Assembly: GCA_963669155.1 (NCBI GenBank)
Contig: OZ022586.1
Span: forward strand, 6,704,634-6,768,633
Length of the DNA stretch: 64,000 nucleotides
DNA from: Arbacia lixula
Taxonomy: Eukaryota; Echinodermata; Echinoidea; Arbacioida; Arbaciidae
Direction of reading: 5' to 3'
Shown here: piece after piece, positions 11,501 through 23,200 of the stretch
Numbering within the stretch: the first letter of the stretch is position 1
Layout: each line of letters starts with the position of its first letter
Notes under the pieces: generated by a model
The model's database searches: none
Seen by the model: the letters and a program-made list of their open reading frames with translations, nothing else
What the model was told of the DNA's origin: nothing
Program-made: the position numbers and the translations under genes

Positions 11501-13888
11501 AGACTCGATGTTTCAGGCAGATTGACTGTCCGTCTTCAGTCTCCGTCTTCACTCCTGAAGACGGAGACTGAAGACAGTCAAATCAGTCCGAAACTTCGCA
11601 TCTTCTTGTCTACCCATCAGCTCTTCTTACCTTCTGGTTTAGTCCTTTAAAGGACTACACTCATTTGGAAAGAATACTCTACTTTCAAATCTCCACTTTC
11701 TCACCTTTCCAATTCACCTCCAATTCTATCCACTTTCTCTTCCCAGTCCTTCTAGGACTTAAAACATGGTATACCGTGAACCTCTTCCGCGATTGATCAT
11801 ACCACCATGCAAACCTTCAAACATCATCAAACTGGACAATGTCCTAGATCGGGTCTGGTTTGATCAATCACAATGGAAATTTTGTTTGGAAAGGAGGGTT
11901 AGATAGTTGCTGGTGCATTATGGGAACTGTTTGGGTACATCTAAAAATAGCGTAATCTAATGGTTGCTAGCTAGTTTACTGTATCCTTGAGAGTAATCTA
12001 GACGGACTAACCAGGTTTCTATAACTTAAAGAAGTAGTCCTGTCGAACAAGAAGGCTACCCGCAATTTCAGCACAATATACATAGTAATATGAGACTCTG
12101 GACCGACATATAGTTTCAATCAAACATATGCTATCACTAGATATAGGTTCGGTTCCCTCTAGTTCCAAGAATGATTTCATGATGTTTCAAACAAGTTTTC
12201 TCCACCATAGTGAGGCACTTGTGTTAAGTATGTGCCTGCTATTAGGGTGCATGCCATGAATGAACAGAGGGAAACATAACCTCAGTATGTGGAAAATAAT
12301 GTGGTGTGTTCTCACAATTCACGATATATTTGGGAAATGATTGACACAAATGTAGAGAGAACTTGTGGAAATCTGGTTGATTTACTTTGAAAACTCTTCT
12401 TTTAACAATGATTGGAGAATATATACTTCAACATTGTGTTTTGGGGACTTTTTTTAAAAAAGAATATTCTGTGCATACCATTCACAAAAGTCTCTACATT
12501 TTGCCTTTGGCTACTGGTGTAAGCCCTGAAGTACTGTATTAAACAACTTGTTTATTATGTGGAATCGGATTGAAAGATGCCAGAATCTGTTGATCAAATA
12601 TGGAATAATAACAAATATAGTGAATTAAGTAGATTTGATCTGAAAATTTGATTGTGTCTCAAAACATCTTTGGAGGGAAAATGATAGAGCAATATGGATG
12701 TAAAGTATAAATAAATTACATGATTTAATCTACCAACTTTCATGGACAGAATTGGAGAAAGTTTGACAAAATCAACAATTTCTAAAAGCAATCCAAAGAA
12801 ACATGGAATGGGAGAAGCAACCTACGGCACCAGAAAAAACCCCAGAAATCTAGGTGATAAATAGACATAGCTTGCAAGCTGTGTGTTGGGTAGATTGTGC
12901 TTGTTTCAAGTAGACCAATGCTTGCTGTGTGCAGAGCAAAGCAAAAATGTGATTTGAAGAGAGAGAAAAGGATTAAGTGCAATGAAAATACTATTTGGCT
13001 GCTTTTGTTTATTCAGCGGCAAACAGATTCAAGATGAACACACTTAAGAAAAGAGTAGAACACATACAAATGAAAAAAGATGACAGAAATAAGAGAGGAA
13101 GAATGGAAGAATATCACCAAGAAAAACTATGTGAAGATAAATAGCAGCAAATTTGTGATGAGAGAGCAAATGCAACTTGAGGGAAAAAGGCTCAAAAAAG
13201 AAAAAGCCAAAGTCAATCTCTGCATTACTTACATCCATATCAACGGCAGTATGGCCATACACATGAAAGTTACGATCACACTAAATTGGGGAAAATGAGG
13301 ATTTAGAGAGAGAAAATGAACACTCGCATCTACATTTTTCTATGCTACAACAAAAATGACTGCTTGACAGCATGGACTACGATGCATGTTTTAAATGAGA
13401 TTTTTAAAGCAGACATACTCAGAAGATACGGGATAGGGTTATTCTAAACAGGGAAAAATACTGTAAAACCGGTCATTTAGGCATATTCATGGGATGTTAT
13501 ATCCTCACAGTAGAAAAAAACGCAAAACAAAGCAGATTGGCTCTAAATTCCCGGGGTTGTCAAAATTGCGCTTGCTCTGTGTTGAGCGAAAGCATAAAAA
13601 TGAACGTTGCCTGAAAATTACCGGTTTTACAGTATTTTGCGATTGATCAATGACGAAGAGGGAGTATTAATTATTTGAATTGCCTGATCTGTAACTTACT
13701 AATAAACACAGAGGAATAGTAGTTGTAGTGTATGTGGCAGCAGTACTAGTAGTAGTCAAAATAGTAGCAATATTTGTTGTAGTAGTAGTAGTTGTAGTAG
13801 TAGTAGTAGCAGTAGTAGTGTAAGCGGCAGCAGTACTAGTAGTAGTCAAAATAGTAGTAAGTAGTAAGTAGTAGGAGTAGTAGTAGTA

Positions 13889-13942
<54 letters not shown>

Positions 13943-14019
13943 AAGTAAGTGTCAGCAGTACTAGTAGTAATCAAAATAGTAGTAAGTAGTAAGGAGTAAG
14001 TAGTAGGAGAAGTAGTAGC

Positions 14020-14075
<56 letters not shown>

Positions 14076-14197
14076 TAGTAGTAGTAGTATTAGTAGTAAA
14101 ATAAGTGTCAGCAGTACTAGTAGTAGTCAAAATAGTAGTAAGTAGTAAGGAGTAAGTAGTAGGAGTAGTAGGAGTAGTAGTAGTAGAAGTAGTAGTG

Positions 14198-14240
<43 letters not shown>

Positions 14241-17200
14241 CAGTAGCAGTAGTAGTAATAGTAGTAGTAGTAGTCATAGTCGTAGTAGTAGTAGTAGTAG
14301 TAGTGTCGACTCGTGTTTGAAGTTGACACCATGCATATCATACTATAATCACAAATATTTACATACTCTGTCTTTATTTGCAGTCAACAAAAGCAAATAA
14401 AATATAATAGGGCATAAAATATGGGGCAAGTAAACTCAAACAATTTCAAGAAACTCAATGCACGCTCATGCTGCGGAAAAATAAAAGGTATAAATAAATG
14501 TTTCAACTCTTATCAAAATTAGCAGAAAAATAATGATAACATTCGCAAATGAAATGCATATAAATGGATAAAGGCATGATAAAATCTAAATTTGCTAATT
14601 CTGCTTGAGTATCTCTTAGAAACTGAGAGCTTTTCAAATGAAAATGAAAACTAATGAATTGGGATGGCGAGCGGGGTATTATTTGTTTTCCAATGTTTTT
14701 TTCAATGTTGGTGTTATATCATAGTCTGAAGTGTGCTTTATTATATCCATATATCATACACAAATTTGAGTAAAGAGGTTTTGTTGTTGCAGGGCCATGT
14801 ATGTTACAATTTTATTTCAATTACCATTTTCTCAAATCATGGTTTTGGGCATCAAAAATGAAACTAGTAAAAAAGTTTCCAAACAATTTTTTTTCTTCAA
14901 ATTTTGACAAGTTTTCACAATGGCAGTGATAAACAATTTAGTCATAAATGTTCTTTGAATGTTTCCATGGTGAGAGTGTACTAATAAATACTATTTAGAA
15001 AATAGTAAAACTTTCGGTAACACTATGTGGTTGTATCCTTTCGGCTAATTGGCCCACTTATGGGGTGAAGAAAGGAAAGGAAAGTGAAAAGTGAAAAAAA
15101 AGGTGAATTTTTATATTTTCTAACACTTACACAAGACTAATAGTCGTGTGTAAGTGTTATAAAATATAAAACACATGGTGTTACCGAAAGTTTTGCTATT
15201 TTCTAAATAGCATTTATTAGTAAATTTATCATAGTTTATTGGGATACCAGTACATCAATTATGTCCTTCAAAATCTTGATTTTCAGAAACAGAGCCACAA
15301 TTTTGTTTTAACAAATGGGATGAAGAGAATCCATCATTATAGGTAGTAAGATATGTGCCATTAGTTAACGGACAGCAGAATGTACCAATAATACCCCACT
15401 CACAACCCTACGCATGCCGTCATGGACATGTAGCAGCTGTGCTATTGATGCAGTTCTGCTTTTGCTCATACCACTTTTAAATGCAATCTATATCCTCAGC
15501 ATGAAATGCTGCAACAAACTATTATTTGAGTACAATCTTAAATGTGGCAGGAATATAAAGCAATTGACAAGACAATGATTTATTCTTTTTAAACAACTGT
15601 GCAAATTTGTATCAGCATGGATAACAAAACAACTTCACACTTATTTCATTTTGTAATATAATTTTGAAGCCATTCTTTAAATTAGATAAAACACTAGAAG
15701 TTTCCACTATAATTAAAACTTCAAACAAAGAGGGGAGGAGGCTGTTAAGTTCAATACAAAAGGCTTAAATTCCATGCATTGCACATCAAAGAAAGCTACT
15801 GGATTATTAATGTGTGATTTGTTACCATAGGGCTACCATACCCTACCTCATTTGCTCCGGCTATCTTCAGCTGAAGGAGACCCTTCTTGTCGTTATCAGT
15901 ACTGAGTGACTGGACGGACTGGACTTGGTCAAAGTCCGCCATCTTGGTTGGCTGCAAGAGAATGATATGAAACATAATGCATATTGAACAAAGAAAAAAA
16001 TTGCACTTAAACTGTTTAATCCTCTTCTGACAGGGAAGAGGCTGTCATTTTTACCCCCCATGACTGATGCGCAACCACTGCTCATCGTGAACCGCCTTTT
16101 CTTGATTTTTCTTTTTGAGGTGTCTCACAACTGCGGAGACCAAGTTTAAAAAAAGTGGACTCTCTGTTTAGAGGTAATTCAAGATTATGTAATCGCATGT
16201 CAGACCAAAACCTGACAAAAAGTGTCAGACTCCCCGGGAGTATTAGGGTAAAAATTAATTTTGCTTTTAGGAAAAAAACTATATCCCTTACTCTTCACAA
16301 CACTAACATAAGTTTTTTTTTTTTTATCATTCCTTCCTAAACTGCTTTGAGCTTACTGTGGCAGCTTTATCTGTGAGACAGGAGATCCCATCTTCAGGTC
16401 CAATGACGAGCTCTACCGAGATACTCCAGCCAGTCTGCAGGGGAGAGAAGGGAACAAGGTACCAGTCTCATTTCACAAATTACTTCATGGTTTTACCTCA
16501 GTACAGTAATGCTAGAGTAAGCATAAAATACAATTGAATATACATCCATATACCTATTTTGTTATCTTTAGATCTCTCACTAGCAGACTCTTTGAGAGTA
16601 TGATGTGTTTATGACATTCTTCAAACATTCAGTGGCGTTGATTTTCTGTTCTCCCCTCCTGGGCCCCGCTGCATAAAACTTACCATTAATGGTAACTCTT
16701 TGAATTTGATTGGCTGTCGAGCGGTATTACCATGGTAGTTACCATTAATGACAGAGTTACCATTAATGGTAAGTTTTATGCAACAGGGCCCAGGTATGTT
16801 CTCGTGGGAGCAGCTTGAAAACTGTTCTTATTCAAATCAAAACGAGAATAATCCCTGCTTTACCACACGTCCCATAATCTGTTCCACTACTAGCCATTAT
16901 CTTTATATATAAGGGGGAGAAGTGCTAATGATTATGGGCAATAATCATGGCTCTATTGTTCTGCCATCATCAACAGGTCCATATTTTGGTCAATTAAAAA
17001 ACAAATCATTATTTTGACACAATTCTTTTCTGATATCCTGAAAATCAAACCGGAAATGGACTATGGTCATGGCAAATTAATGCTGTTTTTTATTACGGGT
17101 CCAATTATCTTTATTGATATCATCCATTACCTTTAAGGGTGGCCCGTCCCTTTTGCAGACCTAATTCTGAAAGTTCCCTGACTTTGTCATCATTTGAGAG

Positions 17201-20200
17201 AGATTGGCTATATAACCCTTCCCTGGAATCGACCAAGCGCAAAATTTGGTTTTGAGGAAATCATCTTTTTTCTTTTTTCGTTCCACGAATATAGTCAAAT
17301 CTCAGTGAAAACTAGTTAAATTTTCTTTTATTCTATGGGAGCTATAATAGTACCTCTAACTTTAAAATTTCACAGTTGGTATCCCAAAGATACGTGCTAA
17401 ATATGTGCAAATTTTCATGAAGTTTGCAGATGTTTGTAAAAGGGAAGGGCCCTCTTTAAAGGTCAGAGGTAGAAGTGGTAATGATTATGGACCTTAATCT
17501 TGGCAGAATTGTTCAGTATTTTGGTAAATAAAACAAATCTATTTCATTTTGAGACGATCAAATGGGAGCCCTGGTCATGGCAGATTGACAGTCCGTTTCT
17601 TATTATGGGTCCAATAGTCTGCACCACTACCATCCAATACCTGTAATGTGATACCGTTGCATATCTACCGTATCGACCGGCAGAAAAGACGCCCCCGCAC
17701 ATAAGACGCACCCCGACTTTGAGCACGTAATTTGAAAAAAAAATAAAAAATCGGGTCTCACGTACATGTATACACATGTATGGGACTATGCATTGTGTGA
17801 CAACAATCAACATCCAACAACAAAGTAGATGGCTTTGATAGCCTGACACAATAACGGTAATACGATCTCAATCACATCATCAGCATAATTACCAGTTCAA
17901 AGAAAGCACCAGAACTAGTATTTGTCAGAGATACCACAAAGAAACCGCTAGCTAGAAAGCTAAGCCCTAAGGATAACCTCCGTTAGATCAGAGCCGCTAT
18001 TGTTGCTTTGATCCGGCCTCCAGGTGGCGCTGTACACCTTTTGGCCTCGGAGATAAAAAAAAAAAATCTCCGCGCACGATAATGTGAACAGCGCCACGTC
18101 GAGGCCGAATCAAAGCAACAATAGCGGCTCTGATCTAACGGAGGTTATCCTTAGGGCTTAGCTTTCTAGCTAGCGGTTTCTTTGAGGTGTCTCAGACAAA
18201 TACTAGTCCTGGTGCTTTCTTCGTACCTGTAATTATGCTGATGATGTGATTGAGATCGTATTACCGGTATTATGTCGGGCTATCAAAGCCATTTATTTTG
18301 TTGTTAAATGTTGATTGTTGTCACACAATGCATAGTCCTATACATGTGTATACGTGTAAGTTTGAAAGACCCGACTTTTTCTAACGCCATGTATAAGACG
18401 CACCCGGACTTTGGCGTGATTTTCAAGGGGAAAAACATGCGTCTTATACACCGAAAAATACGGTACATAAGCATGAGGACTATATAGGCACATACCCCGA
18501 GGGCGCACTTGAACTTCTCGTGGTCGAAGCGGTGCACGGTGGAGAGCACTTCAAAGAACTTGAAGACGCACTGCTCTTCGTTGAGATTTGCAAATTGCTT
18601 GAAGTACTGAAGGATAAGCTTGCGGAGGTTTTTAGGCTGCAGTAAACAGAAAGAAGAACTACTGTAATTCTCATCAAAATTACAGCATTTCTTTTCCATC
18701 TTGCACAGGGTTTTATGCTGGAAAGATGGTATGATGGCAAGTATAGCAAACTGCTTGGAGGATAAGCTTGCTTAGGTTTTTAGGCTGCACAAACTAAAAC
18801 AGATGTCTAGACAATAGTTTAAACAGTTAATTCAAAATGGAAATTTTACTATTGTACATTAAAGAAATAGAAGTCATGAAAAAGAAATGTAATCACATAA
18901 TTATATAACATTTTTTACCTCAGAACAATTGAAAAAAAATGATGCATGAAAGAAACATAATGAAGGGAAATAGTTACACAATTTTTTTGAGAGATATAAC
19001 CTTATTCAATTCAAGATATGTTACCCTTGAAAATTGTTCCTTCCATTTCAGTATTTTTGCGAGAACTGAATTGTTTATTTTATCATAGCTGCTTGAAAAT
19101 TCATGTCATAATAATAATAATAATAATAATAATATTCAATTCTTAGAGACGCATAATACCATTCAAATAGTCTCTATGCGTGTGAAAGTAAAAATTGATT
19201 ATGTGAGAATTTTGAAAATAGCTAATAATTATGAAACATTACTGACACCGAAGGAATATAAATCCACTTTCTTACAGATAAAGGAAAGTAGGCTACTGTT
19301 GGTGCCTGTAGTAATCTGCTTGTGCTGACTGTAACATACTAACAGATCTGGTTTTCAGTAAAAGCTTACCTAAGGATTTTGAAGTTTTACCCATGCAAGG
19401 TTACTTTCTTTTTGTCATAGTATGAATACATCTGGAACTTCAATACCTTAACACCAACACTAACACCCTTTACAGATATTAGTTTATGGAAAGCAAATGA
19501 AAACAAACAAAATGATTGACATAATAATAGCAATAGACTAACACTTAACACATTTACACTGTCTGCAAAACTAAATCAGGTATTGAAACATTTGAGATAT
19601 TATCCCCTTGTAAACATGTTAATTTTATTTATCAATGGCACTGGTTTAAATACCAACACAAACACTGTCCTTAATTACCACTTTATACTAACAGGTAAAT
19701 CAGTTCCACAACTAACACTCAATGCTTACATTGGTGTTTCCTCTAACATTCATAAAAATGACAATACCACAAACACAAAGGACTGATTACCTTTGTGTTG
19801 TCTATGACAGTCTTTGGTATGAATCTCCTCAGGCCAATCTCTTTCCTGTTGAGAAAGAATAATACCCAGTAATCAAGTAAATAAGCAAAATGGAACATTC
19901 AGAATGATACAATTGAAACATACATATACAGTACAATCAATATGAGGACAAGTTATATCATCATTGATCATGCCAATAGTGAAAAAATCTATTTACAAAA
20001 CAGAGAACAAAAATTATATCAACAAAACAAGAACAAGTTATTACATCGCCATCTAATCTTAATACTGAAGGGTAGATTATTAAAAAGAAAGACAATTTAA
20101 TTTGAGATATTCAAGACAGATTATCCCATTGGGAAAAGTCATGAAACTCAGCAGGAATCAGAAGTACACCCAAATGATAACGTGTAAGCAATTTCAGTCT

Positions 20201-23200
20201 ATTGAAGCATCACAAACTTTTTCCGGACAAGTGAAAAACTATCCCTGTTTAAGTTTGAAGTGTAACAACCACGGTCTACATTCACATACCATTTTTGCAA
20301 CATATGTTCAGGGTGCGCCACTTGCCGTAACACATCACTGTGCTGTGTGCTATTGCATATTGCGGTCACTAGGCAACAGGTTTCAGACGACCCGCCCAAA
20401 ACCTACACAAAATCTACAAATCTAGAAATCAATGTAATCCTCCGCAAAGTCAGTTTTCACATCTAATATTGTGAGTGAAGTTCTTTTAAAGTATTTTTTT
20501 TTCGAATTTTCTGTGGTTTTTAAAAGGGCTACCATGTCTTTAAGGTAGAAAGACATATCAGAATGCACGGCAGGTTTTAAGGATTCTGTCAAAACAGAGC
20601 CATTACAAACATTGGTATGTATAAGGATTGTTCTCCCTAGCTTCTCACTGACAAGATCCATTACATAGCCTGTAATCAGGAAATTCCAGTTGATTGGCCC
20701 ACAAATCCTACTTAAACCCATTAAGTAGGTCTTCACTCACATGGGATAAAAGTGATACCATTTCATGCTATTCAAATAATACACAGATTAAAGCATGCAA
20801 AGTTATTGACGAATAGGCAAAACAACGTTTGCAGTGTTCCAAAATATCAAAGTAAGCTGCATTGATCTAATTGCTTCAATTAAGTCGATTACTCAATGTT
20901 TAAAATTGTACATGTACTTCTCTGGATTTTGTATCAGATTTGCTTTCCACGAGCAAAGATTAATTCTTCTAGAACAAAATTATACTCAGTTTTTCAAAAT
21001 ATCAAAGTAAGCTGCATTGATCTAATGCTTAAATTAAGTTGATTACTCAATGTTTAAAATTGTACATGTACTTCTCATTTTCTGGGCATAAGCCGGGAAT
21101 GACTATGTACAGCATTTCCCCCAAATAAAGTTAAGCTGGGTCATTTCCTAACTCTAGAGTTCATCAAGACCCATCTCGTTTTCTGGGCCATTAGCCTGCT
21201 AAGCTGGGGGGATTACGGGTGGAGACTTGTCATTAACGAGGCTTGCTCTGCTCCGATTTGCTTCTGTACAGATTGAAGTAGTTTTCTTGAGGAAGAGGGG
21301 TACACTACAGCTCAAAGGAATTGGCATAGGGAAAGGAAAAGGGAAGAAAACGAAGGAGCCGCAGGTTTAAGCCGCGGTATAATTTGTCCAGTTCAGCATG
21401 AAACATGATGCTTTTTAGGCTATAGCATCATGTTTCATGCTGAACTGGACAAAATATACCGTGGTTTAAAACTTCGGCTCCTTCCCTTTCCTCCCTTTCC
21501 CTTTCCCTATGCCAATTCCTTTGAGCTGTAGTGTACGTTTTGACGATGGAATGTCTCCCTCTGACTAATATTTGTAGTCTACAGGCAGGCCTCTCCTAAC
21601 CTCATTTACTACCGAAAAGGTTTCAGAAAGAAATTATCATACAAGAATAAAGCAGTTTGAGACAGGCTTTTGAAACTTATTGAAGGTAAGAGGTCGTAGT
21701 GATAATTCTCCCAGTGTACTACTTCTTTTGAAAATGTCTACTTTCTCAAAAGGATATATCACGTTACCTGTGTATTTGATACATCATTAGAAACATGATT
21801 TTATACACATACCTCTATGAACAAAATCAGTTCTTCACCAAATACAGAAAAGAGAAAATTCATGGAATCATACAGCACACAACATATGAGAAAGCACCTC
21901 GCATGTGATGTGACGTCTCAAAATCAAAATTTCAGAAAATCATAACTTCCTTTTCCTTTGATGAATTTTCATAAAAAACCTTCACTTCTATGTTTCTTTC
22001 ACGTTTTACGTTTATCACAACCAACTCAAATTCAGGTTGGATTACTCCTCTAAGAATATGTTCTAGACTCACTCTAGGTAATCAAAGTTGGCCTTCTTGT
22101 CCAGAGCAATCTGCGGCATGTCCTTGAAGAAGCGGCGCATTTCCAAACAGCCCAGCTGTAGCGCCAGGTCTTGTTCCACCAGCTCAGCTTCCTCGTTCAT
22201 GTAGTCACACCGCACCTGGGTTCAGTGGTGAAGAGAGAAGGGAGGAGTGCATATGTGCCTCGTGGGAACAGGCCCTGTAATGTAGTCTACAGACACAGAC
22301 TCAACGGTTACATTTTTTTTGTATTCTTTATTGTATCTTTGTCTAATGTATTTAGTATTTTGATAAGAGAACTATAAAGATAACATTTAAGTCTTTGTGG
22401 GGGGTTTGCTGTTTAATTTGTGCAAAGTGCCTAGAGATAATATTAAATTGGGCGCTATACAACTCCAATATGTTAGTATCAATATTATCATTATTGGAGA
22501 GTTTTAGATTGCCACGAACGAATCCTATTGTAACGTTCATGTGGACATGACGCATATCCCATCTGGGCCCTGTTGCATAAAACTTACCATTGATGGTAAC
22601 TTTGTTTCCAATGGCAACTTCTATGGAAACCTTAAATTTGATTGGCTATTGAGCGGCGTTACCATGGTAGTTACCATTAATGGCAGAGTTACCATTAATG
22701 GTATCTTTTATGCAATGGGACCCTGCATCATACTGGTAAGACCACCTGACAGACGTAGTCACAGATGTGGCAAAGTAAAAGTTCTCTATTGTCTCAAAAC
22801 ATACATCTGGGGGGCATTTCATCAAAGGACTTGTCGGACGTTTTATCCGACAAACTGTTATAAGCTACTGAAATGCTTGCATCTTATTGGCCGAGAGGAA
22901 ACTTGTCGGATATTTTATCTGACAAGTCCTTTGATGAAATGCCCCCCTGTAAGACCACCGCCCTGCATCACAAAGGGTGAGTTGCTATCTATAGCAACTT
23001 TGCAATCGTTTGTAAAGTTGCTATCTATTGCAACTCACCGTATCACAAATCATCACTGCTATCTATTGCAAGCCCAAGTCTATGTATGATTTTGCAATCA
23101 ATCGTATAGTTATGATCAATCCACACAAGCTCCGATCAATATTAATTGCAAGTTAAGATGAATATTGAACGCAGTTTCTTTGCGATCGATTTACAATTAA

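Noticed and set aside
13667..14341. Long polythreonine and polytyrosine ORFs.
   Set aside because: They are translations of the AGT microsatellite in several frames at once.
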